Both the position numbers and the translations under genes were made by a program. The notes under the pieces were generated by a model. That model was not told the DNA's origin, made no database searches, and worked only from the letters and a program-made list of their open reading frames with translations. From positions 310,001 to 374,000 of the forward strand of contig NZ_JAJNOD010000001.1 of assembly GCF_021044885.1 (NCBI RefSeq): 64,000 nt of DNA, read 5' to 3'. The stretch is from Microbacterium nymphoidis. GTDB lineage: Bacteria; Actinomycetota; Actinomycetes; Actinomycetales; Microbacteriaceae. How positions within the stretch are numbered: position 1 is the stretch's first letter; each line of letters starts with the position of its first letter. This document shows positions 8,598-17,612 of the stretch, piece by piece.

Positions 8598-8657
8598 CGT
8601 TCCCGGTGCTCGGATGCTCCGTTTGTGGCCCATCGCTGCGGATTCCGACGCCTGACG
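8587..8657 (+). repeat. Stop-codon region of cutC repeated downstream
   Basis: The 13-mer CCGACGCCTGACG at 8587-8599, which contains the cutC stop codon, is present again at 8645-8657 and is followed in both cases by a similar C-rich stretch. It is one of several places in this window where DNA around a stop codon has been copied downstream. Confidence 0.6.
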
Positions 8658-8748
8658 CCCGTTCCCCCGTATCTCCGTTGCCGGCGTCGTTCGTTGCCGG
8701 GGGGAGTGGGGAGGGTGCGGGGAGCGGAAGCGTCCGTAGACTGAGGGC

Positions 8749-9282
8749 ATGAGTTCCGAGCCGCAGGGCGCTCCCGATTCCGCACCCGAACACGGTGCCG
8801 CTGAGCCGACACTCGCGCGCGGCTGGCGTGCCGTAGGCAAGGGGGCGGACAGCGTGCACACCGAAGGTGAGCCCGTCACCGACCCGCCCGCCGCGACAGC
8901 CGATGACGACGACAGCGAGGCGAAGTCGTTCGCGGGCGATGAGGTCGTGCACGACGACCAGCCCGTGGAAGCCGGAAACGGCGCCCTGCTGGGCATCGGC
9001 ATCCTCGCGGGCGTCTATCTGCTCTACGTGATCGGCTGGTTCATCGGCGGCAATCGCCTCGACGTGGTGGGCGATCTCCTGCTGGCCAACGGCCCGATCT
9101 ACACGATCGTGAAGTGGACCGCCATCGCGGCTCCGGCGGTCTGGTTCGCCGTGGTGTTCGTGCTGACCCTGCGCAGTCGCACCTGGGTGCGCTTTGCCTG
9201 GCTGATCGCCGGCGTCGTACTCCTGGTGCCGTGGCCGTTCGTCATCAACTGGGAGAGCGCACTGATGGGAGGCGTCCAGTGA
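8749..9282 (+). CDS. Hypothetical membrane protein with acidic N-terminus
   Basis: A 177-aa protein of unknown function. Residues 1 to about 75 are hydrophilic and acidic, with little predicted structure. Three membrane segments follow: ALLGIGILAGVYLLYVIGWF, a second near AAPAVWFAVVFVLTL and a third near FAWLIAGVVLLVPWPF. The final GTGA overlaps the start of the next small membrane protein, so the two are translationally coupled and probably form one membrane unit. Linkage to serA is common in this family of bacteria but gives no clear function. Confidence 0.75.
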   Translation: MSSEPQGAPDSAPEHGAAEPTLARGWRAVGKGADSVHTEGEPVTDPPAATADDDDSEAKSFAGDEVVHDDQPVEAGNGALLGIGILAGVYLLYVIGWFIGGNRLDVVGDLLLANGPIYTIVKWTAIAAPAVWFAVVFVLTLRSRTWVRFAWLIAGVVLLVPWPFVINWESALMGGVQ

Positions 9283-9632
9283 GCGAGCAGACGGTGAAGC
9301 CGGCCACGCGCGGTGCCGGGTCGTGGTTGCGGTGGACGGTGGCCGCGGTGTTCGGCCTCGTCTACTCCTTCGCGATCTGGGTGGCGATCTTCGCGCTCGT
9401 GCTGGCGTCACAGGGCAACACGGGACTGACCCCCGCAGGCGTCGGAGTGGGCCTCATGCCCGTGCTCTTCCCGGTGCTGGTCTACGCGGGCATTGTCGTG
9501 GTGGGACGGCGACTCTGGGTCTGGAAGCAGGCGCTCCTGTTCCTGGCGGGCTTCGCGCTGGTCGGTGTGTTCTGGCTGGACGTGGTGATGCTGCAGGTGG
9601 CCGCGCAGTCCTCCCTCGTCGGCGCGGGCTGA
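9279..9632 (+). CDS. Hypothetical small membrane protein
   Basis: A 117-aa protein with about three hydrophobic segments (residues about 18-42, 52-72 and 83-103) and a short charged N-terminus. The start GTG 9279 overlaps the stop of the preceding gene by four bases. I do not recognise the family. Tight coupling with the gene before it suggests a two-component membrane complex. No catalytic motif is visible. Confidence 0.72.
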   Translation: MSEQTVKPATRGAGSWLRWTVAAVFGLVYSFAIWVAIFALVLASQGNTGLTPAGVGVGLMPVLFPVLVYAGIVVVGRRLWVWKQALLFLAGFALVGVFWLDVVMLQVAAQSSLVGAG

Positions 9633-9968
9633 GCGCAGGGCGGGTCCGCGTCCCCGTCAGGGGAGAGTGTTTCGGGACCTCCGAGGGACCCGGGGGCCTG
9701 GGGCGAGAAAAGTGATCCGGAATGCCGCATCGCGCACTCTGAGGCGCCGTGCTGGTGGGCCTTCAGCATTCTGCTCGCCTGAGCGCAGGTGCTGGATGCC
9801 GCGTGCTCGATTGCGCGCCCGCGCGGGTGCGTACTGAATGGTCCGGGAACGTCACGTGAACGAGAGCACCGGTGCCGAGACTGTAGGCTGACACCGATCG
9901 CGCCCCCGACGGCGTGCGGCGCATCGGCCCTCCCCATCACGCGAAAAACCGCATCGAAGGATACCTCT
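9633..9968 (+). promoter_or_regulatory. Gene-free stretch with likely serA promoter
   Basis: No gene is supported in these 336 bases. A TAGGCT hexamer at 9884-9889 is a plausible -10 box for serA, about 80 bases before its start, and GAAGGA at 9955-9960 is the serA ribosome binding site. I see no riboswitch or strong hairpin. The sequence before 9850 shows nothing I can name. Confidence 0.35.
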
Positions 9969-11561
9969 GTGACGAAGCCCGTCGTTCTTCTCGCCGAAAA
10001 GCTCTCGCCCGCCACGATCGACGCGCTCGGTCCCGACTTCGACGTCCGCGACGTCGACGGCACCGACCGGCCTGCACTGCTGTCGGCGCTGGCCGATGCG
10101 GACGCCGTGCTCATCCGATCGGCCACCCAGATCGACGCGGAGGCCCTCGCTGCTGCCCCGAAGCTCAAGGTGGTCGCCCGCGCGGGCGTGGGCCTGGACA
10201 ACGTCGACATCAAGGCGGCCACGACTGCGGGCGTCATGGTGGTCAACGCGCCCACGTCCAACATCATCTCCGCGGCGGAGCTGACGATCGGCCACATCCT
10301 CTCGCTCGCTCGTCGCATCCCGGCCGCCCACGCATCGCTGTCGGCCGGTGAGTGGAAGCGCAGCTCCTTCACGGGCACCGAGCTGTTCGAGAAGACGCTG
10401 GGCATCATCGGCCTGGGTCGCATCGGTGCGCTCATCACCGCGCGCATGCAGGCGTTCGGCATGCGCGTCGTGGCTTACGACCCCTACGTCACCAGTGCTC
10501 GCGCCCAGCAGCTGGGTGTGGAACTGCTGAGCCTGGACGACCTGCTGGAGCAGTCGGACTTCATCACCATCCACATGCCGAAGACGCCGGAGACCACCGG
10601 AATGATCTCCACGGCTCAGCTGGCGGCAATGAAGAAGTCGGCGTACATCGTGAACGTGGCCCGCGGCGGGCTCATCGACGAGGCCGCGCTGGAGGCGGCA
10701 CTCACATCGGGAGAGATCGCCGGTGCGGGCCTGGACGTGTTCAGCTCGGAGCCCCCGAAGGAGACGGGTCTGCTCGGACTGCCGAACGTCGTCGTCACCC
10801 CGCACCTGGGCGCGTCCACGGATGAAGCACAGGAGAAGGCCGGCATCTCGGTGGCCCGCTCGGTGCGTCTGGCACTCGGCGGCGAGCTGGTCCCGGACGC
10901 GGTGAACGTCGCCGGTGGCGCCATCGACCCCTATGTGCGTCCGGGCATCGCCCTGGTGGAGAAGCTCGGCCAGTTCTTCTCCGCGCTGGCGAAGTCGCCG
11001 CTGACGAGCCTGGACGTCGAGGTGCACGGCGAGCTCAGCGGCTACAACGTGGACGTCCTCAAGCTCGCGGCGCTCAAGGGCGTCTTCACCAACATCGTGA
11101 GCGAGTCGGTGTCGTACGTGAACGCGCCGCTGCTCGCAGACCAGCGCGGCATCGACGTGCGCCTGCTGGTGGATGACCAGTCCGACGAGTACCGCAACGT
11201 CATCACGCTCACGGGTGCCCTCTCCGACGGCACCCAGCTGTCGGTCTCCGGAACGCTCACCGGGCCGAAGCAGATCGAGAAGCTGGTCGGCATCAACGGC
11301 CTCGCCCTCGAGCTGCCCATCGAGAAGCACCACATCGTCATGGTCTACACCGACCGTCCCGGTATCGTCGCCGTCTACGGCCAGAAGTTCGGCGAGGCCG
11401 GCATCAACATCGCCGGCATGCAGATCGCACGCCAGTCCGCCGGTGGACGTGCGCTGTCAGTTCTGACGGTCGACTCCCCGGTCTCGGACGAACTGCTGGA
11501 AGAGGTGAGCTCGGCCATCGACGCCGACGTGTTCCGTCAGATCGAGATCACCGAGGCCTGA
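9969..11561 (+). CDS. serA: D-3-phosphoglycerate dehydrogenase
   Basis: A 530-aa enzyme that oxidises 3-phosphoglycerate to 3-phosphohydroxypyruvate with NAD, the first step of serine synthesis. The Rossmann motif LGIIGLGRIGAL lies near residue 145. Catalytic residues include Arg232 in VARGGLIDE and His279 in TPHLGAST. The long form is present: an intervening domain after residue 310 and a C-terminal ACT domain starting near DRPGIVAVYGQKFGEAGIN, the usual site of serine feedback in actinobacteria. The start is GTG 9969 with GAAGGA 8 bases upstream. It appears to be transcribed alone, ending in a strong hairpin. Confidence 0.97.
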   Translation: MTKPVVLLAEKLSPATIDALGPDFDVRDVDGTDRPALLSALADADAVLIRSATQIDAEALAAAPKLKVVARAGVGLDNVDIKAATTAGVMVVNAPTSNIISAAELTIGHILSLARRIPAAHASLSAGEWKRSSFTGTELFEKTLGIIGLGRIGALITARMQAFGMRVVAYDPYVTSARAQQLGVELLSLDDLLEQSDFITIHMPKTPETTGMISTAQLAAMKKSAYIVNVARGGLIDEAALEAALTSGEIAGAGLDVFSSEPPKETGLLGLPNVVVTPHLGASTDEAQEKAGISVARSVRLALGGELVPDAVNVAGGAIDPYVRPGIALVEKLGQFFSALAKSPLTSLDVEVHGELSGYNVDVLKLAALKGVFTNIVSESVSYVNAPLLADQRGIDVRLLVDDQSDEYRNVITLTGALSDGTQLSVSGTLTGPKQIEKLVGINGLALELPIEKHHIVMVYTDRPGIVAVYGQKFGEAGINIAGMQIARQSAGGRALSVLTVDSPVSDELLEEVSSAIDADVFRQIEITEA

Positions 11562-11576
11562 GCCACGCTGCGTGCA

Positions 11577-11612
11577 CGGCAGAGCCCGCCCCGGACGGGG
11601 CGGGCTCTGCCG
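11577..11612 (+). terminator. Transcription terminator after serA
   Basis: A perfect 16-bp stem (11577-11592 with 11597-11612) closes a 4-base GGAC loop, 15 bases after the serA stop. The stem is almost all G and C. No T-run follows, which is common for actinobacterial terminators. Confidence 0.8.
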
Positions 11613-11658
11613 CGTCTGCGGAAGCATCTCGGGGCGAGCTCGCCCATAGGGTGGAGTC

Positions 11659-12711
11659 ATGGCAACCCCGCACTTCCGGCCCGTTCCCCATGCCCGTCCG
11701 GGAGATCGGATCGCCGTGCTGTCGCCGGCGTTTGCCGCGCCGGCGATCTCCGTCGAGGTGCACGAGCAGGCGCTTCGCCGTGTGCAGGAACTGACCGGAC
11801 TGATCCCGGTCGAGTTCCCGACGACGCGGACGGCGGGGGTCAGCGCTCGCGCCCGGGCGCACGACGTGAATGCCGCTTTCGCTGATCCCGCGATCCGCGC
11901 CGTGATCGCGACGCTCGGCGGTGACGACCAGGTGACCGTCATCCCGCACCTCGACGCGGCCGTGATCGCCGCGGACCCGAAGCCATTCCTGGGGTACAGC
12001 GACAACACCAACCTCCACTCGTTCCTCTGGCGGCTCGGCGTGCGCAGCTTCTACGGCGGTTCCACCCAGGTGCACCTGGGGCCGGGCCCCGCCGTCGATC
12101 AGATCCACGCGCGGTCGCTCCGGGCGGCGCTGCTCGACGGCGGCGAGATCGAGCTGACGGAACCGGGGGAGTCGGAGGACTTCGGCCGGGAGTGGACCGA
12201 CCCTCGGGCGCTGACCGAGTACGGCGATCGTGAGCGGACCGAGCCGTGGGCGTGGGCGGGCCCGGCCCGGGTGTTGAGCGGTCCGACGTGGGGTGGGTGC
12301 ATCGAAGTGCTCGACCAGGTGGCACTGGCCGATCGGATGCCGTCCCTCGACGAACTGCGCGGGTCGATCCTCCTCCTGGAGACCAGTGAGACCCTGCCCG
12401 GCGCCGACGAGGTGCGCCGCTGGGTGCGTGGCCTCGGGGAGCGAGGTGTGCTGGAGGCTGTGAGCGGTGTGCTCGTGGCGCGCCCGGTGGTGACCGATCG
12501 GGGAGTTCCTCTCCCGTCCGCGGCGGAACGCGCGCGGCTCCGGGCTGCACAACGCGAGGTGATCGTCGAGCAGATCGAGCGGTACAACCCCGACGCGGTC
12601 GTCTGCGTGGGAGTTCCGTTCGGTCACACGCGGCCGCAGTGGATCATCCCGCACGGTGGCATGGTGCGTCTGGACGGTGTGGCGAGGACGGTCACGGCGT
12701 CCTACGACTGA
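11659..12711 (+). CDS. S66 family LD-carboxypeptidase (LdcA/MccF-like)
   Basis: A 350-aa serine peptidase of family S66, which includes muramoyl-tetrapeptide LD-carboxypeptidases and the microcin C7 self-immunity protein MccF. The nucleophile Ser114 lies in GYSDNTNLH, and the family motif IATLGGDD precedes it. The length, with a long central segment after residue 140, is closer to the MccF-like group than to short LdcA. No signal peptide is present, so it is cytoplasmic and may recycle cell-wall peptides or cleave peptide-nucleotide antibiotics. The last 50 or so bases of the gene are duplicated downstream in a 118-bp imperfect tandem repeat. Confidence 0.85.
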   Translation: MATPHFRPVPHARPGDRIAVLSPAFAAPAISVEVHEQALRRVQELTGLIPVEFPTTRTAGVSARARAHDVNAAFADPAIRAVIATLGGDDQVTVIPHLDAAVIAADPKPFLGYSDNTNLHSFLWRLGVRSFYGGSTQVHLGPGPAVDQIHARSLRAALLDGGEIELTEPGESEDFGREWTDPRALTEYGDRERTEPWAWAGPARVLSGPTWGGCIEVLDQVALADRMPSLDELRGSILLLETSETLPGADEVRRWVRGLGERGVLEAVSGVLVARPVVTDRGVPLPSAAERARLRAAQREVIVEQIERYNPDAVVCVGVPFGHTRPQWIIPHGGMVRLDGVARTVTASYD

Positions 12712-12960
12712 ATGGGCGACGAGTGTGACGAGATGACCAGCCGGATGTCCCGCTCTTGGCTCTGGCATTCCGTACGGTGGCATGCGGCTGGACGGTGTGG
12801 TGAGGACGGTCACGGGGTCCTCAGATTGAATGGGCGACGAGTGGCTCGAGATGACCAGTCGGATGTCCCGCTCTTGGCTCCGCCGTTCCGCACGGAGGCA
12901 CCGTGTGGCTGGACGCTGTGGCGAGGGCGGTGACGGCGTCGTGCGACCGAGCCGCGGTCA
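12661..12960. repeat. ~118-bp imperfect tandem repeat including a gene 3' end
   Basis: The unit starts inside the S66 peptidase gene at about 12661, recurs at about 12779 (for example TGGACGG at 12671 and 12789, 118 apart), and a decayed third copy begins near 12900. Each copy includes a degenerate version of the peptidase's last 16 codons followed by a GGGCGACGAGTG segment. The 258-base gap before the TetR gene is almost wholly made of it. No independent gene is supported inside it. Confidence 0.8.
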
Positions 12961-12969
12961 TCCGCGGGT

Positions 12970-13500
12970 TCAGTCGGCGAGTTTGCGGACGAGCGTGATC
13001 AGCGCGTCCATGTCGGCGATCTCCGCGACGGACCCGATCTCCAGCGCCTGATTGAAGTACACGCCGTCGGCCACCAGCATCACGAGGGTGAGCGCCGTGT
13101 CATCGGGCACGTGCGGGGCGAGGAAGGCGCGCCAGCTCTCGCGGAGGCGACGCAGCGCCTCCGTCGCGGTGGGGGAGCCCGACGTCGCCAGGCGTCCGAC
13201 GGAGACGATGGCTCGATCCAAGGGTGAGTTGATGGTGGCCGAACTGCGGATGAAGGCGTCGACCACGCCGCCCGCCGACGCGGCCATCGCGTCGAGATCC
13301 TCGATGACGAGACGGTCCATCCGCTCGACGAGTGCCTCCTCCATCGCGGACTTCGATCCGAAATGGTAGAGCAGGCCGCCCTTCGAGACACCCGCAGCGC
13401 GCGCGGTGGCATCCATCGTGGCGGCGCGCTCGCCGTCGTCGATGAGCAGCGACTCGAAGGCGTCGAGCACCTTCTCACGCGCGTGCGGGGGTCGTGCCAT
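12970..13500 (-). CDS. TetR family transcriptional regulator
   Basis: A 176-aa TetR-type repressor. The N-terminal helix-turn-helix reads ATMDATARAAGVSKGGLLYHF near residues 23-43; the C-terminal ligand-binding part resembles the TetR_C_6 type. The start is placed at 13500 (MARPPHAREK), with AGAGGA about 9 bases upstream; ATG 13509 is also possible but has no spacing to the RBS. It is divergent from an MFS drug exporter, with a palindromic operator lying in the promoter between them, so it most likely represses the exporter and itself until a toxic ligand binds. Confidence 0.92.
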   Translation of the reverse strand: MARPPHAREKVLDAFESLLIDDGERAATMDATARAAGVSKGGLLYHFGSKSAMEEALVERMDRLVIEDLDAMAASAGGVVDAFIRSSATINSPLDRAIVSVGRLATSGSPTATEALRRLRESWRAFLAPHVPDDTALTLVMLVADGVYFNQALEIGSVAEIADMDALITLVRKLAD

Positions 13501-13522
13501 GCCCAGCATCCTCTCATGCGGA

Positions 13523-13556
13523 TTGATTACTGTACCGTCTGGACGGTATAACAGTA
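13523..13556 (+). promoter_or_regulatory. TetR operator overlapping MFS promoter
   Basis: TTGATT (13523-13528) and TATAAC (13547-13552) form a -35/-10 pair with an 18-base spacer. A perfect inverted repeat TACCGTC-TG-GACGGTA (13533-13548) occupies the spacer, with outer TACTG and CAGTA arms at 13528-13532 and 13552-13556. A repressor bound here would block RNA polymerase directly. Boxes and palindrome are seen; binding by the adjacent TetR protein is inferred. Confidence 0.75.
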
Positions 13557-13627
13557 CCCACCGGATCGCCATCGCGCTCCGGTGCCGCTACAGAACAGGG
13601 GAGCCTGTTCACGAAACCGAGGAAGAA

Positions 13628-15178
13628 ATGTCTGTCGACACCCACGCCCTGCGTGCCGATATCGAGACGGGCCGGGTCACCTGGCGCGGATGGGTCGCGC
13701 TCGCGATCCTCATGCTGCCGGTACTGCTGGTCTCGGTCGACAACACCGTGCTGACCTTCGCGCTGCCTGACATCGCCATCTCGCTGCAGCCATCGGCCAT
13801 CGAGCAGCTGTGGATCATCGACGCGTACTCGCTCGTGCTCGCGGCGCTTCTGGTGACGATGGGAACGCTCGGCGACCGCTTCGGTCGCCGCCGGCTGCTG
13901 CTCATCGGAGCGATCGGGTTCACGGTCGTCTCCGCGCTGGCGGCTTTCGCGCCTTCCGCGGGGTGGCTGATCGCGGCGCGTGCGCTCATGGCCATCTTCG
14001 GTGCCATGCTGATGCCGTCGACGCTGTCGCTGATCCGCACCATCTTCACCGACGCGGTCCAGCGCCGGCTCGCGATCGCCATCTGGGCGGCGGGCTTCTC
14101 CGCAGGCGCCGCGCTCGGACCGATCGTCGGTGGTTTCCTCCTGGAGCACTTCTCCTGGGGCTCCGTGTTCCTCATGGCCGTGCCGGTCATGATCCCGCTG
14201 CTGATCCTTGCGCCGTTCCTCGTGCCCGAGACGCGAGACCCCAACCCGGGCCGTATCGACCCGATCAGCATCGCGCTGTCGATCGCGACAATGGTGCCGG
14301 TCGTGTACGGCATCAAGGAGCTCGCGGTCGAGGGACTGCTCTCGCCGGCGCCGATCCTGTTCGTGGTGGGTCTGGGCTTCGGGTGGCTGTTCGTTCGTCG
14401 GCAGCTGCGCGCGGATGTCCCCATGCTGGACATGAAGCTCTTCCAGACGCCCCGCTTCACGGGCGCCATCCTCGTGAACATGCTCAGCGTGTTCGCTCTG
14501 GTGGGCTTCCTGTACTTCGTTTCGCAGCACCTGCAGCTCATCCTCGGCCTCTCGCCGATGGCTGCAGGCTTCGCGCTGGTCCCGGGCCTGGTGGTCATGA
14601 TCGTGGCGGGTCTCGTCGTCGTTCCGATCGCGCAGCGCGTGGCGCCTCGCGTCATCGTGCCCGTGGCCCTGCTGTTCTCCATCGCGGGCTTCGTCCTGTC
14701 CGCACTCGCATCGCAGGAGGGTGCGCTGCTCACCCTGGTGATCGCGTTCGTCCTGCTCGGCATTGGCATCGGCATGGCCGAGACGGTGTCGAACGATCTC
14801 ATCCTGGCCAGCGCACCGCCGGCCAAGGCGGGTGCCGCCAGTGCCGTCTCGGAGACCGCATACGAACTGGGCGCCGTACTCGGAACCGCCGTGCTCGGAG
14901 GACTGCTCACCGCGCTCTACCGGACCAACCTCATCATCCCGGACGGCGTGGGGCAGGATGCCGCCGATGCCGCCCGGGAGACGCTCGCCGGTGCCATGGT
15001 GACCGCCGACGAGATCGGCGGGGCCGTCGGCGATCAGCTGCGCCTCGCCGCCGCTCACGCGTTCGACTCGGGTGTGCTCACGACGGGCCTCATCGGCGCA
15101 GGACTCGTGGTGATCGCCGCGGTCATCGCGGCCACTACGCTGGGAGGGAAGTCCGTCGCACACTCCGACGCGGAGTGA
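13628..15178 (+). CDS. MFS drug efflux transporter, DHA2 family
   Basis: A 516-aa proton-driven exporter with about 14 membrane segments, typical of the DHA2 group (EmrB/QacA-like). The motif-A loop [13 protein letters not shown] follows the second segment, and motif C appears near [16 protein letters not shown]. The substrate is probably a hydrophobic or cationic toxic compound. The start is ATG 13628 with GAGGAAGAA upstream. Divergence from the TetR gene and the shared operator suggest substrate-induced expression. leuB follows after only 19 bases, so read-through into leuB is possible. Confidence 0.92.
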   Translation: MSVDTHALRADIETGRVTWRGWVALAILMLPVLLVSVDNTVLTFALPDIAISLQPSAIEQLWIIDAYSLVLAALLVTMGTLGDRFGRRRLLLIGAIGFTVVSALAAFAPSAGWLIAARALMAIFGAMLMPSTLSLIRTIFTDAVQRRLAIAIWAAGFSAGAALGPIVGGFLLEHFSWGSVFLMAVPVMIPLLILAPFLVPETRDPNPGRIDPISIALSIATMVPVVYGIKELAVEGLLSPAPILFVVGLGFGWLFVRRQLRADVPMLDMKLFQTPRFTGAILVNMLSVFALVGFLYFVSQHLQLILGLSPMAAGFALVPGLVVMIVAGLVVVPIAQRVAPRVIVPVALLFSIAGFVLSALASQEGALLTLVIAFVLLGIGIGMAETVSNDLILASAPPAKAGAASAVSETAYELGAVLGTAVLGGLLTALYRTNLIIPDGVGQDAADAARETLAGAMVTADEIGGAVGDQLRLAAAHAFDSGVLTTGLIGAGLVVIAAVIAATTLGGKSVAHSDAE

Positions 15179-15197
15179 TGCCGCCCTGAGGAGAGCA

Positions 15198-16250
15198 ATG
15201 TCGCGTGTCGTGAAGCTGGCCGTCATCCCCGGTGACGGGATCGGCCCCGAGGTGGTCGCCGAAGCCGAGAAGGTGCTGGATGCGGTCACGGCCGAGTCCG
15301 GCGTCACTTTCGAGAAGACCCGGTTCTCCCTCGGTGCCGCGCGCTATCTCGAGACGGGCGACACGCTCACCGACGAGGACCTTGCGGCGATCGCCGAGAA
15401 CGACGCGATCATCCTCGGTGCGGTCGGCGGGGTCCCCGGTGACCCGCGTCTGAAGGACGCCAACATCGAGCGCGGGCTGCTGCTCAAGCTGCGCTTCACG
15501 CTGGACCACTACGTCAACCTCCGCCCCTCGCGCCTGTACCCGAACTCGGCCAGCCCGCTGGCGAACCCGGGCGACATCGACTTCGTCGTGGTGCGCGAGG
15601 GCACGGAGGGGCCGTACGTCGGCAACGGCGGCTCGATCCGCCGCGGCACGCCGCAGGAGATCGCGAACGAGGTCAGCGTCAACACCGCCTTCGGTGTCGA
15701 GCGCGTGGTCCGTTACGCGTTCGAGCTGGCCGAGCGCCGCCGCCACAAGCTCACGCTGGTGCACAAGACCAACGTGCTGACCTTCGCCGGCGGCATCTGG
15801 CAGCGCATCGTCAACGAGGTGGCGTCGGAGCACCCCGACGTGGCCGTAGACTACTTGCACGTCGATGCGGCAACGATCTTTCTGGTCACGAACCCGTCCC
15901 GCTTCGACGTGATCGTCACCGACAACCTGTTCGGTGACATCCTGACCGATCTGGCAGGTGCCGTCACCGGAGGCATCGGCCTCGCCGCCTCGGGGAACAT
16001 CAATCCCGATGGCACCTTCCCGTCGATGTTCGAGCCCGTGCACGGTTCGGCGCCCGACATCGCGGGCCAGCAGAAGGCGGATCCCACCGCTGCGATCGGT
16101 TCCATCGCCCTCCTGCTCGACCACCTGGGGCTCGAGGACGAAGCACGTCGCGTGAACGACGCGATCGAGGCGGACGTCGCCGCACGCGGCGACCAGCCTC
16201 GCACCACGACTCAGATCGGCGATGCCATCGCCGAGCGCGTTCGGGCGTAG
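15198..16250 (+). CDS. leuB: 3-isopropylmalate dehydrogenase
   Basis: A 350-aa enzyme of leucine synthesis that oxidatively decarboxylates 3-isopropylmalate to 2-oxoisocaproate with NAD. Family motifs are [10 protein letters not shown] at the N-terminus, [14 protein letters not shown] near residues 132-146, the metal-binding [13 protein letters not shown] near residue 240 and [13 protein letters not shown] near 275. A GGAGAG box precedes ATG 15198. ilvE follows after 41 bases, giving a short branched-chain amino acid unit; leuCD lie 44 kb away in this window under their own attenuator. Confidence 0.97.
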   Translation: MSRVVKLAVIPGDGIGPEVVAEAEKVLDAVTAESGVTFEKTRFSLGAARYLETGDTLTDEDLAAIAENDAIILGAVGGVPGDPRLKDANIERGLLLKLRFTLDHYVNLRPSRLYPNSASPLANPGDIDFVVVREGTEGPYVGNGGSIRRGTPQEIANEVSVNTAFGVERVVRYAFELAERRRHKLTLVHKTNVLTFAGGIWQRIVNEVASEHPDVAVDYLHVDAATIFLVTNPSRFDVIVTDNLFGDILTDLAGAVTGGIGLAASGNINPDGTFPSMFEPVHGSAPDIAGQQKADPTAAIGSIALLLDHLGLEDEARRVNDAIEADVAARGDQPRTTTQIGDAIAERVRA

Positions 16251-16291
16251 CCTGAACCCGCGCAGAACGCTTCTTCGAACCAGGATGTGAC

Positions 16292-17371
16292 ATGACCACT
16301 TCTCCCACCCTCGAATTCCAGGTGACCCGCAACCTCGCGGCCAAGACCGACGCCCAGCGTGACGAGATCCTCGCCAACCCCGGCTTCGGGCAGCACTTCA
16401 CCGATCACATGCTCGACGTCTGCTGGTCGGAGACCGGGGGCTGGCACCGTCCCCGCGTGCAGCCCTACGGTCCGATCTCGCTCGACCCCGCGGCATCGGT
16501 GCTGCACTACGGCCAGGAGATCTTCGAGGGCATCAAGGCGTACCGCCATGCCGACGGCTCCATCCACACCTTCCGTCCGCTGGAAAATGCCCGTCGGCTG
16601 CAGCGCTCGGCTCGCCGCATGGCGCTGCCGGAACTGCCTGAGGAGATCTTCGTGCAGTCGCTGCGCGAACTGATCGCGGTCGACGGCTCGTGGGTGCCCT
16701 CCGGTGAGGACCAGTCGCTCTACTTCCGTCCGTTCATGTTCGCCAAGGAGGCCTTCCTCGGTGTCCGCCCGGCGAAGAAGGTGGCTTACTACCTGATCGC
16801 GAGCCCCGCCGGCGCTTACTTCTCTGGCGGCGTGAAGCCCGTCAAGATCTGGCTGAGCGAGGACTACGCCCGCGCCGGAAAGGGAGGCACGGGGGCCGCC
16901 AAGACAGGCGGGAACTACGCGTCGAGCCTGGTCGCCCAGGCGGAGGCCAGCGCCAACGGCTGCGACCAGGTGGTCTTCCTCCGCGACGGCAACGTCGAAG
17001 AGCTCGGCGGCATGAACGTCGTGTTCGTGATGAAGGACGGTACCGTCGTGACCCCCGAGTCCGACTCGATCCTCCAGGGCATCACGCGCGATTCCATCCT
17101 GCAGCTGGCGGAGGACCGCGGTCACACCGTCGAGCGGCGGGACGTGTCCCTGGACGAGTGGCGCGAGGGTGTGCGATCCGGCGACATCGTCGAGGTGTTC
17201 GCGTGCGGCACCGCCGCCGTGCTGAGCCCGATCGGACTGCTCAAGGGTGCCGGCTTCGAGGACGAGCAGCCGCTGGGCGAGCTCGCCACGAGCCTGCGTC
17301 AGGAGCTCACCGACATCCAGTACGGTCGCGCAGCCGACAAGCACGGCTGGCTCGTGCGCCTGGACGCCTGA
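16292..17371 (+). CDS. ilvE: Branched-chain amino acid aminotransferase
   Basis: A 359-aa class IV PLP-dependent aminotransferase that catalyses the last step of leucine, isoleucine and valine synthesis with glutamate as amino donor. The PLP Lys lies in KTGGNYASSL near residue 205. Other family motifs are YGQEIFEGIKAYR near residue 70 and FACGTAAVLSPIG near 305. Length and sequence fit the long actinobacterial type. The start is ATG 16292. After its stop, an 18-bp tandem array starts and ends at a terminator hairpin. Confidence 0.96.
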   Translation: MTTSPTLEFQVTRNLAAKTDAQRDEILANPGFGQHFTDHMLDVCWSETGGWHRPRVQPYGPISLDPAASVLHYGQEIFEGIKAYRHADGSIHTFRPLENARRLQRSARRMALPELPEEIFVQSLRELIAVDGSWVPSGEDQSLYFRPFMFAKEAFLGVRPAKKVAYYLIASPAGAYFSGGVKPVKIWLSEDYARAGKGGTGAAKTGGNYASSLVAQAEASANGCDQVVFLRDGNVEELGGMNVVFVMKDGTVVTPESDSILQGITRDSILQLAEDRGHTVERRDVSLDEWREGVRSGDIVEVFACGTAAVLSPIGLLKGAGFEDEQPLGELATSLRQELTDIQYGRAADKHGWLVRLDA

Positions 17372-17390
17372 GAGCCGGAACACCGCGGCG

Positions 17391-17533
17391 AAGCGCTGAG
17401 GACGGGCGTGGCGCTGAGGACAGCCGAGACGCTGAGGACAGCCGAGACGCTGAGGACAGGCGTGGCGCTGAGAGGACAGCCGAGACTCTGAGGACAGCCG
17501 AGGCGCTGAGGACAGCCGAGACGCTGAGGACAG
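17391..17533. repeat. 18-bp tandem array after ilvE
   Basis: About eight copies of the unit ACGCTGAGGACAGCCGAG, some reading GGCGTGG in place of AGCCGAG. The ilvE stop region (ACGCCTGAGAGCCGG) resembles the unit, so the array may have grown from the stop codon. No gene is supported here. Confidence 0.85.
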
Positions 17534-17538
17534 GTGGA

Positions 17539-17581
17539 ATGGGGCCCGTGCCTTCGTTTGAGACGGAGGCGCGGGCCCCAT
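17539..17581 (+). terminator. Transcription terminator after ilvE
   Basis: An 18-bp stem (17539-17556 with 17564-17581, two or three wobble pairs) closes a 7-base loop. It follows the repeat array and precedes the FAH hydrolase gene, so the latter probably has its own promoter. Confidence 0.75.
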
Positions 17582-17612
17582 CCCGTGTACGGCGGGGCGA
17601 TAGGCTGGCGAG

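Noticed and set aside
12712-12933. Two short open frames (MGDECDEMTSRMSRSW and MGDEWLEMTSRMSRSW)
   Set aside because: They are the same sequence in two copies of the 118-bp repeat and come from copied 3' end DNA of the peptidase gene. No RBS and no conserved protein features.
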